The notes under the pieces: generated by a model
What the model was told of the DNA's origin: nothing
Databases searched by the model: none
What the model saw: only the letters and a program-made list of their open reading frames with translations
In this document: positions 53,986 through 63,175 of the stretch, piece by piece
Position numbering within the stretch: the stretch's first letter is position 1
Layout: every line of letters starts with the position of its first letter
Program-made: the position numbers and the translations under genes
Source: Actinospineispora eucalypti
GTDB lineage: Bacteria > Actinomycetota > Actinomycetes > Mycobacteriales > Pseudonocardiaceae
Direction of reading: 5' to 3'
Length of the DNA stretch: 64,000 bases
Assembly (NCBI GenBank): GCA_014208095.1
Contig: JACHMT010000001.1
Span: 434,001-498,000 of the forward strand

Positions 53986-55611
53986 CTAATCGGACCCTTC
54001 CGGCGGCGTCTTCATCGGCATCTTAGGCACGTCACACAGTAAACACGCAGCGGTGGCTAGGAGATCCGCTCGCTCAACAATAAACTTTGAATAGTTATCT
54101 TCGAAGAGCGAGTCCGGCAGAAGTGCGGAGCGCTGGATACTTGTCGTATCGGCAGGCATAAGTGTTCGATACTCCGAAGGGGCGCGGCCGCCGATATCTC
54201 GATTTTCCGACCGCGAGATAATGGCATAGTTCGCGAGGCAATTTATCAGCCGATCGTCAAAGCTATTCTGCATCAGGTATGCGCGCGGGTAGCAATGGTG
54301 GTATTCTCGGCGGTTCGGCTCCGCTAGTACGTCATCCAGCATTACTTGCGATCCGGACATAAATGTAAGCGGTCGCAGTGAGGCGAGAAGGAGAATATGA
54401 GTCTTTGTCGCCACTGTGCGGAAATTAAACACATTGTCGGTGAAGTAGTCGAAATCTAGGGGTCCAATCCCGAACGTCGCAAGGGTTGAAGGTTCGCCCT
54501 GGCGGAGCTTTACTGCTTCAAGTATGTCACGCTTAATATTCCGCTGAGGGTTACCGCTGTAACGATGAAAGAAGCAACATCGCCAGAACCAGAGCGTTAG
54601 TTCCTCATGCTGATCGCCGGTCACTGGCCGTGCCTGGTTAACAAAGAAGAACGCCGTTAGTGGAATTAGTAGTGCCGAGTATGGAAGGAACCTAATGTGG
54701 CGCACGTGGAAGTTAGTCCGTAGAAAGTCGACGCTGCGCCGGATTGCCTCCTCCACTTGCGGAAACTGATTACGCACCGCACCGCCGTGCATCTCCACCA
54801 AGCTCGTCGGGGAAGGGTCATTTTGAAGAGCAGCAGCACAGCAACGCATCATTAGGTCGACGTCATCGCCTACATCTTGAAATCCGAACTCCTCAAATTC
54901 GTCAGCGAGATCCTCAAATCGCTGCTGTAGGTCGAATTCGTCGCTCCAAGTCCAGGCCGTAAGTAGCTGATAGGTATTTAGCGGAATTCCCATCCGGTTG
55001 ACGCGCTCAAAAACGATCGCAACAGTGGCACGGTCCTCTGTTTCGAAGGTTTGGACCGGTAGTAGCGTCGTCAGAAACCGTTGCTGCACATGAACGATTT
55101 CGCGATGTTGATCCGTAGTTAGATCCCGCGTGGCGGTAGAGAACTCGACAGGGTCAAAAAATGAGGACAGTGGAAAATAGCGCCTGACCTCCATACTCTC
55201 GCTAGTGAGTGCAACAAATCGGGAATCCTGGGCATCCTCCTCAGCCGCAAAATCATAATAGATCGGCAGCCACGTATCAGGGTCCTCACTCGAAGGCGCA
55301 AGAGACCGTTGAAAAGTAGTAAATACGCTAGTTAACCGCTGTTGTCCATCGAGAACGTAATCAACCGGATAGTCCTTTTGTGGCGGCGGCAATTCGAACG
55401 CGCCGAGCCTGTTTTCGCTCTTAAGTCTAGATCCGGTTCGCCATAGCAAAATAGAGCCCACAGGGTATTGCTTATATAGCGAATCCATCAAAAGGGCGGC
55501 CTTCTCTGGCGGCCAAACGAACTTCCTTTGAAAGCCGGGGATTCGAATTGTCCCGTCAAGCAAGCGGTCGATGGCTTTCTGAACTGTAAGAGGATCGCTC
55601 ACCCGCGACAT
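53986..55611 (-). CDS. DUF262/HNH protein, GmrSD-like putative defence nuclease
   Basis: 541 residues from ATG 55611. Residues about 20-110 are DUF262: IRIPGFQRKFVWPPEKAALL and the ParB-like NTPase motif DGQQRLTS (Asp88). The C-terminal part (about 435-485) matches the DUF1524 HNH nuclease: REYHHCYPRAYLMQ, CLANYAIISRSENRDIGG, APSEYRTL. This is the domain order of GmrSD-type type IV restriction enzymes that cut modified phage DNA, on one chain. GC is near 50%, far below its neighbours, and codon use is mixed, so it was acquired recently. It lies 3' of tRNA-Thr. The middle (about 200-420) is a helical region without known motifs. Confidence 0.82.
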   Translation of the reverse strand: MSRVSDPLTVQKAIDRLLDGTIRIPGFQRKFVWPPEKAALLMDSLYKQYPVGSILLWRTGSRLKSENRLGAFELPPPQKDYPVDYVLDGQQRLTSVFTTFQRSLAPSSEDPDTWLPIYYDFAAEEDAQDSRFVALTSESMEVRRYFPLSSFFDPVEFSTATRDLTTDQHREIVHVQQRFLTTLLPVQTFETEDRATVAIVFERVNRMGIPLNTYQLLTAWTWSDEFDLQQRFEDLADEFEEFGFQDVGDDVDLMMRCCAAALQNDPSPTSLVEMHGGAVRNQFPQVEEAIRRSVDFLRTNFHVRHIRFLPYSALLIPLTAFFFVNQARPVTGDQHEELTLWFWRCCFFHRYSGNPQRNIKRDILEAVKLRQGEPSTLATFGIGPLDFDYFTDNVFNFRTVATKTHILLLASLRPLTFMSGSQVMLDDVLAEPNRREYHHCYPRAYLMQNSFDDRLINCLANYAIISRSENRDIGGRAPSEYRTLMPADTTSIQRSALLPDSLFEDNYSKFIVERADLLATAACLLCDVPKMPMKTPPEGSD

Positions 55612-55812
55612 GTTACTCAACTCTCAGTCGGCCGGTGATTCGAACTTTTGTGCCCATCCCTGCGATCATGGCCGGATGTACGGAGTATCGCCACCTGCCA
55701 AGGGGCAGTCGGCGCTTCGACATTGCGCTGGTGAGGTTAACTGCAACTAGCGGTGCAACCAGGCGGGCCTTGAAACGATCTCTAACGGCGGGAAAGCCCT
55801 GGTCAAACGTGG

Positions 55813-55886
55813 AGCCGCCTGAGGGAGTCGAACCCTCGACCTACGCATTACGAGTGCGTCGCTCTGACCGACTGAGCTAAGGCGGC
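55813..55886 (-). tRNA. tRNA-Thr(CGT)
   Basis: 74 nt. Acceptor GCCGCCT/AGGCGGC; anticodon loop CTCGTAA in stem ACGCA/TGCGT gives CGT. No encoded CCA. The accessory stretch with the low-GC DUF262 gene lies on its 3' side, but I see no duplicated 3' end. Confidence 0.92.
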
Positions 55887-55935
55887 GTCGTGCCTGTGCA
55901 GACCTAGTTTACCGGCCGGGTTCGGGTGGGGGCGA

Positions 55936-57336
55936 TCAGGGGCGGAAGGGTTCGGCCGAGGAGTTCAGGGTGGAGAGTGCGCCGGGTGGGGTGCCGGGGA
56001 GGGGTCTGCCGACTCGGGCGAGGATCGCCTCGGCGGCTGTGTCGGCGGCGGTCAGCAAGGCGGGGAGGTCTACGCCCAACAGTGCGCCGTCGCGCTTCAC
56101 CACGCGGCCGTCGACCAGGACTGTGCGGACGTCGGTGGGGGTGGTTTGGAAGGCGAGGGTGCCGTAGGGGTCGGTGATCGGGTGCTGTTCCAGCGAAGCA
56201 CCGCCGATGAGCAGGATGTCGGCGCGTTTGCCGGGGGTTAGGGAGCCGATTTGGTCGGCCAGGCCTAGGGCGGCGGCGCCGTTGAGGGTGGCCCAGGTTA
56301 GGGCGTCTCTCGCGGTGTAGGCGACGGTTTCGGGCATGGCGCCGGACTCGTTCAGCGCGCGGGTCGCGTCCCAGCGGGCGAAGCCTAGGCCGAAGCGGAG
56401 TTGGTGCCACAGGTCGCCGCTGTTGAGGGAGATCACGTCGGCCGAGAGCGTCGGGGCGAGTCCGTGTTCGCGGCAGCGGGCGAAGACGGGGCGGCCCATG
56501 CCCATGTTCAGTTCGGTTTCCGGGGAGATTGAGATCTTTCCGCGGCTGCGGGCCAGGGCGGACCACTCGGCGTTGTTCAGGGCGTTGCAGTGGACGTGGA
56601 CGATGTCGGGGCCTAGTAGGCCGGCGGCGTCCAGTTCGGTGATGCCGAAGGTTACCGGGGAGCCCCAGACGCAGCCGGTGTGGTTGATGATCAGTGCGCC
56701 TCGTTCGCGGGCTGCGGCGAGCTCGTTCACCGTGCACCGCCACGGTAGGCCGAAGATCTCGGACAGGGATACGCCGGGGGTGATCAGGGGGGCGCCGGCC
56801 AATGAGTCCGCGATGCGGTGGAAGTCCCTCACTCGGTCCTCGTGGGGGCCGAAGCGGGTGGCGCCGGGGGAGCTTTCGAAGAAGCCGTAGCAGAAGGCGG
56901 CGCGGATTCCGGCGTCGTTCAGGCCGGCTAGCGCCGCATCGGCGTGTTCGGGGGTGTTGTTGCAGTGGGAGAAGTCGAGCAGGGTGGTGACGCCGGCGTT
57001 CAGGGCGTCGAGTGCACCGACGCGGTTGCCTAGGTGCACATCCGCGGCCGTGTATACAGGCGATATACCGAGGCGGATGCCGAAGAAGTAGTCGCCGAGG
57101 GTCCAGTCGACGCAGATGCCGCGGACCAGGGACTGCCAGGTGTGGCGGTGGGTGTCCACCAGGCCGGGGATTACCAGGTGGCCTCGGGCGTCCAGGATCT
57201 CGGCGTCGGTGACCGGGACGTCGGGAGCCACCTCGAGGATTGCGCCGTCTTCGATCAGGACGTCGCCGGTTGGCAGGTCGCCGATGGCCGGGTCCATGGT
57301 GAGCACGTGGCCGGCTTGGATCAGGGTGCGCGCCAT
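55936..57336 (-). CDS. Amidohydrolase (cytosine-deaminase/TRZ-ATZ type)
   Basis: 466 residues. Metal ligands: LVDTHRHTWQSLV (HxH), INHTGCVWGSP, VHVHCNALNN and SADVISLNSGDLW (Asp). C-terminal composite beta-sandwich ends GKRADILLIGG and VRTVLVDGRVVKRDGAL. It is related to TRZ/ATZ hydrolases and guanine/cytosine deaminases, so it probably hydrolyses an N-heterocycle or a related amide. It is downstream of a LysR regulator on the same strand. Confidence 0.87.
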   Translation of the reverse strand: MARTLIQAGHVLTMDPAIGDLPTGDVLIEDGAILEVAPDVPVTDAEILDARGHLVIPGLVDTHRHTWQSLVRGICVDWTLGDYFFGIRLGISPVYTAADVHLGNRVGALDALNAGVTTLLDFSHCNNTPEHADAALAGLNDAGIRAAFCYGFFESSPGATRFGPHEDRVRDFHRIADSLAGAPLITPGVSLSEIFGLPWRCTVNELAAARERGALIINHTGCVWGSPVTFGITELDAAGLLGPDIVHVHCNALNNAEWSALARSRGKISISPETELNMGMGRPVFARCREHGLAPTLSADVISLNSGDLWHQLRFGLGFARWDATRALNESGAMPETVAYTARDALTWATLNGAAALGLADQIGSLTPGKRADILLIGGASLEQHPITDPYGTLAFQTTPTDVRTVLVDGRVVKRDGALLGVDLPALLTAADTAAEAILARVGRPLPGTPPGALSTLNSSAEPFRP

Positions 57337-57390
57337 TCGGCCAGTGTGGACGGGTTCGAGCCGGGGATCATGTGCCGGATTGGTTGTGAT

Positions 57391-58275
57391 TCAGGCTGCC
57401 GCCAGGAGGTGGGCGGCGCGGCGGAAAGCGGTTACGCCTGGGTGGTGGTCGTTTTCTCGGGTGGCGATTGCCACCTGGCAGGGTGGGCCGTCGGTGGGGA
57501 TGAAGCGGACGTCGGGGTGGGGGTAGAAGCGCGCGGCGGGGGCGCCGTGCAGGCCGATTCGGCCGGTGGTGGCTACGGCTGCGCTCAATGCCGCCGGGTA
57601 GCGCAGGGCGGGGCCGGACGGGCGGCCGAGGCCGGTCCATTCGGCCAGGCCGGGGTGGCCGCCGGTGAAGCCGACCAGTCCTTGTGACTCGGTGAGCGTT
57701 CGGAGTTCGGCGGTGGTCAGGTGCGCGGCGTCGGCATGGGGTGAGCGGGCGGGTAGCAACGCCACCCGGGGGGCGGTGAGGACGCGTAGGAGCTCGAGGC
57801 CGTCGACCGGGCCGACCTCGTGCACCACCGCGATGTCCACGTCGCCCCGGCGGACCGCTTCGTACTGGTTGGCCATGTCTAGTTCGACGTGCGCCAGTTC
57901 GAGGTTGGGGAGCTGGCGGCGGACGGCTTCGCGGAGGTTTGACCAGCGTTCGGCGGCGCCGAAGCCGAGGACGCCGACTCGCAGGGGTGCGGTGTCGTCG
58001 GGTGGTGGGGCGTCGGCGGCTTCGTCGGCCAGGTGGTCCAGCGCTGCCAGGAGGCCGGTGGCGCGGGTGAGGACCCGCTCGCCGGCGGGGGTGAGGGTGA
58101 CTCGGCGGCTGGTGCGGTGGAAGAGGGTGAGGCCGAGGTCCGACTCCAGCTGGCGGATTCGGCGGCCGAATGCCTGCGCCGCGATGTAGTGGCGGGCCGC
58201 CGCCCGGCCGAAGTGCAGCTCGCTCGCCAGCGTCAGCGCGTACCGCAGCGAGCGGAGATCGGGTTCTCGGCTCAT
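57391..58275 (-). CDS. LysR-family regulator
   Basis: 294 residues from ATG 58275. HTH: LRSLRYALTLASELHFGRAAARHYIAAQAFGRRIRQLESDLGLTLF, given here in parts as FGRAAARHYIAAQAFGRRIR. A LysR substrate-binding domain follows (about 90-290). It is 54 bp upstream of the amidohydrolase in the same direction, rather than divergent, which is uncommon for LysR. It probably activates that gene in response to its substrate. Confidence 0.85.
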   Translation of the reverse strand: MSREPDLRSLRYALTLASELHFGRAAARHYIAAQAFGRRIRQLESDLGLTLFHRTSRRVTLTPAGERVLTRATGLLAALDHLADEAADAPPPDDTAPLRVGVLGFGAAERWSNLREAVRRQLPNLELAHVELDMANQYEAVRRGDVDIAVVHEVGPVDGLELLRVLTAPRVALLPARSPHADAAHLTTAELRTLTESQGLVGFTGGHPGLAEWTGLGRPSGPALRYPAALSAAVATTGRIGLHGAPAARFYPHPDVRFIPTDGPPCQVAIATRENDHHPGVTAFRRAAHLLAAA

Positions 58276-58637
58276 GGCGTCCTCCACCGGCACCGTATCT
58301 CCTGGACACGGGCTGGCGCACCGGCGTCGGGTGCGTAGGGTCCGGTCATGTCTCGGCGCGGGAGGATCACCTCGGATCCTGAGATGTGTCACGGGCAGCC
58401 CGCGGTGCGAGGCATGCGTTATCCGGGACTCACCCAGCCCATCCGGGCGCCGAGCGGCAGTCCAGTCCCTTTTGATCACGCTTCGCGGGTGACTGTGCTG
58501 CCGCTCGACACTCTAGGAACCCAAGTGCTCGGAACGCGCGACGCAGGTCCCGAGGTCGAGTAACCACGCTTTGGCTCTGCGCAGGAATACGCAACACCTG
58601 GTGTGTCGAGGTCAGCGCCGGTCGTTCTCGGCCGGCT
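58276..58637. other. Non-coding gap with one hairpin
   Basis: The arms CGAGCGGCAGTCCAGTC (58451-58467) and GACTGTGCTGCCGCTCG (58491-58507) match at 15 of 17. No gene is convincing in the gap. Confidence 0.45.
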
Positions 58638-59006
58638 GGTTCGGTGTGGGTTGGGTTGGGAAGATCGGCCTGGACGGTGGCGCGGTGGTCGCTCTGGCGC
58701 GGTTCCCGTTCCGAGCCGCCGGGTTTGCTACGGGGTGTGACCGGTGTCGGTCGGTTCGGCCCGCTCGGTTCCGCGAGGTCGACACGAGTCTGGCTTTTCG
58801 AGATCAAATCAGAATGGTGTCGCACTCGATGAGGACCAGTCGTGGAATTGCCCGCGCGGGCTCGGCGGTTAGCAACGCTGCGTGACGAAGGGCGCGACGC
58901 ACACTGCCGCTTGCGTGGGCGCGGGTGCGGGCGGGACCCGAGCCGCGGCGGGTTGACCAGCCGGGGCCGTCCAGGCCGATCTTTCGAACCCAACCCACAC
59001 CGAACC
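58638..59006. repeat. Inverted-repeat element, 40-bp arms
   Basis: The arms are 58638-58677 and 58967-59006, complementary at all but about 2-3 positions, with a 289-bp spacer. Each reads GGTTCGGTGTGGGTTGGGTT then AAGATCGGCCTGGACGG inward. The spacer has no credible ORF. The core matches the element at 7706-7929. Confidence 0.65.
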
Positions 59007-59066
59007 GGCGGGGATGAGGACAACCGACGCGACCCTTAGCCGAGCGGCATTGGTGTCGGGGTAGGA

Positions 59067-59092
59067 CGGTGTCGCATATTTCCACGCAGAGC
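59067..59092. repeat. 26-bp sequence shared with 16077-16102
   Basis: An exact copy (starts CGGTGTCGCATATTTCCACG) lying 22 bp after the holB stop on the other strand. A shorter GGTGTCGCA also occurs near 58813. Confidence 0.6.
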
Positions 59093-59114
59093 TATAGCGA
59101 GCGAGCGGGCGAGA

Positions 59115-60269
59115 TCAGCCCTGGTAGAGGGCTGTGAGCATGGCTTCCACGGCGATGCGGGGCTTTACGTTGAGTTCCAGGGCCTCGCGGCAGGCCAGGA
59201 CGGCTTCCAGGCGGTTCAGGGTGGCTTCCGGGGACCACAGGCGCGCCGCCTGGCGGGCGTCGGCGGCTCGGTCGGGGTGGGTGGGCGCCACTCCTGAGGC
59301 TTCGAAGCCTACGGTCAGCACGTCGCGGTAGAAGCCGGCCAGATCGACCAGGGCGCGGTCCAGGGAGTCGCGCTGGTTGCGGGTGGCCCGGGACTTCTGT
59401 TTGCGCTCCAGCTCGCGCTCGGCGGCCTTGGCGCCGCGTTGCGCGGCGGCCACGCCCTTGCCGGTGCCGCCGGCGCCCATCGCTACGGCCAGGGCCTCTC
59501 GTTCCGCCGCGTCGCGGGTGCCGGCCACGTCGGCGGCTTCGGCCTCGGCGGTGCCGATCAGCTCGTCGGCCGCGTTGAACACGTCGCCGAAGCCGCGCAG
59601 GCCCAGGGGCAGCGCGAGCACCCGTTCGCGGCGTTCGCGGGCGGAGGTGTCGCGGGCCAGGCGGCGAGCCCGGCCGACGTGGCCGCCGCACACCGAGGCC
59701 GCCCAGTCGGCCGTTTCGCGGTCGATTCCGTCGCGGGAATGCAACACGTCGGCGATCGCGGGGGCCGAGGGGGTGCGCAGCGCGACCAGGCGGCAGCGGG
59801 AACGGATGGTGATCGGCACGTCGTCCGGGTGGTCGGACGGGGCGCAGAGCAGGAACACCGTCTGCGCGGACGGCTCCTCGACCGCCTTGAGCAACGCGTT
59901 GGCCGCGCCTTCGGTGAGCCGGTCGGCATCGGCGATGATCACGATCTGCCAGCGGCCGGAACTGGGCCGGCGGGCCGCGATCTGGACCAGCGCGCGCATC
60001 TCGGACACCGAGATGGACAGACCCTCGGGGACCACCTCGCGCACGTCGGCGTGGGTGCCGGCGAGCACGGTCCGGCAGGCCTGGCACTCGCCACAACCGC
60101 CGGTGCCGCACTGCAGCGCGGCGGCGAACGCCCGGGCGGCCACCGAGCGGCCCGAGCCGGGCGGACCGGTGAACAGCCAGGCGTGGGTCATGGCGCTCGG
60201 CGAGGAAGCCGCCGCGAGCAGCGGCTCGATCGCCTTGCCCTGCCCGACCACGTCGGCCCAGACGGACAT
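59115..60269 (-). CDS. holB: DNA polymerase III subunit delta'
   Basis: 384 residues. Clamp-loader AAA+ fold: HAWLFTGPPGSGRSVAARAF, where Arg replaces the Walker Lys, as is usual for delta', which does not hydrolyse ATP. Zinc module CGTGGCGECQACRTVL. Sensor and arginine-related segments LLKAVEEPSAQTVFLLCAP and TIRSRCRLVALRTP. It lies 3 bp from the MFS-TMK gene, as expected for tmk-holB pairs. Confidence 0.92.
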   Translation of the reverse strand: MSVWADVVGQGKAIEPLLAAASSPSAMTHAWLFTGPPGSGRSVAARAFAAALQCGTGGCGECQACRTVLAGTHADVREVVPEGLSISVSEMRALVQIAARRPSSGRWQIVIIADADRLTEGAANALLKAVEEPSAQTVFLLCAPSDHPDDVPITIRSRCRLVALRTPSAPAIADVLHSRDGIDRETADWAASVCGGHVGRARRLARDTSARERRERVLALPLGLRGFGDVFNAADELIGTAEAEAADVAGTRDAAEREALAVAMGAGGTGKGVAAAQRGAKAAERELERKQKSRATRNQRDSLDRALVDLAGFYRDVLTVGFEASGVAPTHPDRAADARQAARLWSPEATLNRLEAVLACREALELNVKPRIAVEAMLTALYQG

Positions 60270-60272
60270 CGC

Positions 60273-62354
60273 TCAGGACACCGGGTCGGGCCGGCCCAGC
60301 GGCGAGCGGGCTCGAGCCAGCAGGGGGGTAACACCCTCCCGGATGCGCTGGTGCACCTGGTCGGGCGAGGCGTCCGCGTCCACCACTACGTAGCGGTGGG
60401 GCTCCTGGGCGGCGAGGCGGGTCAGCCAGCGGTGCACCCGCAGGTGGTCGGAGTTGATGTCCAGCGGCCCGCGTCCGGTGCGCGGGACCCACCCGGGGGC
60501 GCGGTCCAGCAGCACGGTCACGTTCGGGCGCAGGCGGCCGGTGGCCCAGCTGGTGAGCTCGGTCAGCTCGTCCAGGTCCGGCTCGGGTTGCGGGGCGTCG
60601 GCGGCGCCCAGTGGACCCGAGGCGACCAGGCCGAACCGGACCAGCGGGATGGCCAGGAAGCGGTCCGCGATCACGATCTCGCCGGCGTCCAGGGACGGCT
60701 GGATCTCCCGCTCCACGATGTCCGCCCGCACCGCCGCGGCGGCCAGCGCGCGGGCCCGGGGGCTGGTCAGCTCGCTGCCGAGCGCCGAGTCGCCCTCGAA
60801 CCGGTGGGCGCCGGGCAGGGTCACCGTGTAGCCCTGGCCGCGCAGCCAGTCGGCCAGCAGCTCGCTCTGCCGGGAGGCGTCGTCCGGGGTGCCGCCCTCG
60901 ACCGAGATCAGCACGCCGCGCAGCGGGCGGCGCCCCTGGCGCAGCGCGCCGAGCAGGTCGGGCAGCAGCGGTTCCGAGCGGCGGTCGTCCATCTGCCGGT
61001 AGGCCAGCACGCCGACCACGGCGGCCACCAGCCCGGCCACGCCGAAGACCGTGCGGGTGCCGTCCACGTGCACCGGGTGGCCGAACGCCTCGATGGTGCG
61101 GGTCTGCACCAGGCCCACCGCGACCGGCGCCACCGCCATCGAGGCGAGCAGGTCCAGCCGCACGATGGACTGGACGAACGCCACCACCCGGCCGCGGATC
61201 TCGTCGGCCACCTGCGAGCCGATGATGGTCAGGCCGGTGAGGAACGCGGTGCCCGCGCAGCTGCCGACCAGCGCCACCGCGGCCAGCGCGACGAACAGGT
61301 GCGGGGCCAGCGCGACCAGCACCAGGCTGGCCCCGGCGGCCACGATCGCCGCGCCGAACAGCCGGTTGTGCGGCAGCCGCCGGGCCAGCCGGGGGGCCGC
61401 GCCCATCCCGGTGGCCATGCCGATGAACACCGACACGAACAGCATCCCGTAGGCCGCGTCGCCGCCGCCCAGGTTGGTCGCGTACAGCTTGGCCAGCGCG
61501 ATCACCGCGCCACCCGCCGCGAACGCGCCGGCGATGCCGACCACCAGGCCGCGGATCAGCGGGGTGGAGCCGACGAACTTCGCGCCCTCGCGCAGCAGGG
61601 TGAGGATGCCGGCCGGGCGCGGCTCCTCGCGGCGCTCTTGTGAGTGCGGAGTATCGCCATAGCGGTCATCGCCACTCACGGATCCGGCCGGAGCCCGGCC
61701 GGACAGCTCCGGAATCCGGAACCAGACGGTCAGCGCCGTCAGCAGGTAACCGGCGCCGTTGATCATCAGCGCGATGTACACCGTGGTGGTGGGGCTGGGG
61801 TGCTCGCCGAGCAGGTTGCCGGCCGTGGAGACGGCGGTGAACAGGCCGGACGCGGTGATCACCGCGGCGCCGTAGGTCATGGCCAGGGAGAGCTGGTTGG
61901 CCGTCTCCACCTGGTCCGGGCGGCGCAGCAGGTTGGGGATGGAGGCGTCCTTGGCCGGGATCCAGAACATCGAGCAGATCTCGATCAGGAAGATCGCGCC
62001 GAACAGCCACCACAGCGACCCGACCAGCGGGATCGAGAAGAACAGCGCGAACCGCGCCACGTCACAGACGACCATCAGCTTGCGCCGGTCGAACTTGTCG
62101 GCCAGCGCGCCGGCCAGCGGCCCGAGCAGCAACGCCGGCAGCAGCTTGGTGGCCACCACTCCGCCGAGCGCGAAGCTCTGCGCCTGGAAACCGGTGGTCA
62201 GCTGGGTGGCCAGGGCGGACATGGCCAGCAGCGACAGCCAGTCACCGGTGGATGCCAGCGCGGTGACCAGCCACAACCGGCGGAACGCCGGGATGGCCAG
62301 CACACCACGAACCCGGTTCGCGACCGAGGGGTCGGTTATCGCGCCGGTGGACAC
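60273..62354 (-). CDS. MFS transporter - thymidylate kinase fusion
   Basis: 693 residues from GTG 62354 (a longer ATG start at 62408 is possible). Residues about 1-410 are a 12-helix MFS transporter (FRRLWLVTALASTGDWLSLL, PALLLGPLAGALADKFDRRK). Residues about 480-690 resemble thymidylate kinase (LRGVLISVEGG, AGEIVIADRFLAIPLV, RRLRPNVTVLLDR-like). Fusions of this kind are known in Pseudonocardiaceae. The kinase lacks its Walker Lys: the P-loop reads EGGTPDDASRQ instead of EG..GAGKST, and REPGG and AYQ are absent, so it is probably inactive. A GTGAGTG palindrome sits in the central MFS loop. Confidence 0.8.
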   Translation of the reverse strand: MSTGAITDPSVANRVRGVLAIPAFRRLWLVTALASTGDWLSLLAMSALATQLTTGFQAQSFALGGVVATKLLPALLLGPLAGALADKFDRRKLMVVCDVARFALFFSIPLVGSLWWLFGAIFLIEICSMFWIPAKDASIPNLLRRPDQVETANQLSLAMTYGAAVITASGLFTAVSTAGNLLGEHPSPTTTVYIALMINGAGYLLTALTVWFRIPELSGRAPAGSVSGDDRYGDTPHSQERREEPRPAGILTLLREGAKFVGSTPLIRGLVVGIAGAFAAGGAVIALAKLYATNLGGGDAAYGMLFVSVFIGMATGMGAAPRLARRLPHNRLFGAAIVAAGASLVLVALAPHLFVALAAVALVGSCAGTAFLTGLTIIGSQVADEIRGRVVAFVQSIVRLDLLASMAVAPVAVGLVQTRTIEAFGHPVHVDGTRTVFGVAGLVAAVVGVLAYRQMDDRRSEPLLPDLLGALRQGRRPLRGVLISVEGGTPDDASRQSELLADWLRGQGYTVTLPGAHRFEGDSALGSELTSPRARALAAAAVRADIVEREIQPSLDAGEIVIADRFLAIPLVRFGLVASGPLGAADAPQPEPDLDELTELTSWATGRLRPNVTVLLDRAPGWVPRTGRGPLDINSDHLRVHRWLTRLAAQEPHRYVVVDADASPDQVHQRIREGVTPLLARARSPLGRPDPVS
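61640..61679. repeat. GTGAGTG palindrome inside the MFS-TMK gene
   Basis: GTGAGTG (61640-61646) and CACTCAC (61673-61679), with partial inner symmetry. On the coding strand it starts CGTGAGTGGCGA, as at 16765. It adds about 14 codons (VSGDDRYGDTPHSQ) in frame between helices of the transporter. Confidence 0.55.
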
Positions 62355-62448
62355 CTGATCGGGGCCGATCGCGCCGCACCTCCTCGACGTGGGCCAAATG
62401 GGCGGCACCCAGGGTAGCTGTCGCGGATAACCGCCTCGATACGCCCCG

Positions 62449-63096
62449 TCAGGACGGGCTCAGCAGGCTCACCGCCGCCTGGATCAGGATCAGCACGAAG
62501 ATCACTACGAACGCGATGGTGAACAGGCGCGAACCCAGCCGGCCGCGGGAACGCTCGGTGATGCCGGTGAGGCTCAGGGCCTCGTAGTGGCGGTCCGGTT
62601 CCTGGTGGATGGGCGGGCGGAAGTCGCCGTACTCGGAGTGGATCACCGGTGGGGTCGGAGCCGGTCGGGGGCCGGCCATCGCGGCCGTCCCGTTCCCGTT
62701 GGTGGTGGGCCGGGCGGGCTTCGGCCCGGCCGCGGAGTCTTCGATGATGCGGTCTTCGGTGAGGCGGTCTTCGTCGACACGGCCCTTCGCCGGGCCGTCC
62801 CTGTCGACGCCGTCCTCGTCGGGGGCGACGCGCGGCAGGCACTCGGGGCGGGGCGGGCGGTCCTCGTCCGCCTCCGGGCTGCACCGGGGGGCGTACACCG
62901 GCGGCGCCGGGCGGGACGGCTTCTCATCGTCCAGCTCGGCCAGCAGGTCGGCCAGGTTGTGGTCGTCCAGCCGGGGAATGTGCGGGGTCTCCAGCGGCGG
63001 GAGCATGTCGTCGGTGATCACCGGCAACATGGGGTCGGTGCGCCACTCGGGCGGCTCCGTGCCCCCGTCAAGCTCCCCCGAGCGCTCGTTGCTCAC
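62449..63096 (-). CDS. C-terminally anchored hypothetical protein
   Basis: 215 residues. An acidic, Pro-rich disordered region (1-175) ends in one helix (LFTIAFVVIFVLILIQAAVS) close to the C-terminus. Probably a tail-anchored protein with a cytoplasmic N-terminus. I do not recognise it. Similar ORFs are often found next to topA in Pseudonocardiaceae (from memory). Confidence 0.6.
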   Translation of the reverse strand: MSNERSGELDGGTEPPEWRTDPMLPVITDDMLPPLETPHIPRLDDHNLADLLAELDDEKPSRPAPPVYAPRCSPEADEDRPPRPECLPRVAPDEDGVDRDGPAKGRVDEDRLTEDRIIEDSAAGPKPARPTTNGNGTAAMAGPRPAPTPPVIHSEYGDFRPPIHQEPDRHYEALSLTGITERSRGRLGSRLFTIAFVVIFVLILIQAAVSLLSPS

Positions 63097-63175
63097 AGCC
63101 GACGAGGGTAACCGCCGCTATCCCGATCCCGTGGGAACTTGGCCGTCCCAAATTCCCCACGGGCACCGGAACATC

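Noticed and set aside
55813..55886. Second integrative element inserted at tRNA-Thr
   Set aside because: No copy of the tRNA 3' end is seen between 51.9 and 55.8 kb, and no integrase is present.
59115..60269. Defective Walker A in delta' as a mutation
   Set aside because: Arg in place of Lys is normal for delta' subunits, which do not hydrolyse ATP.
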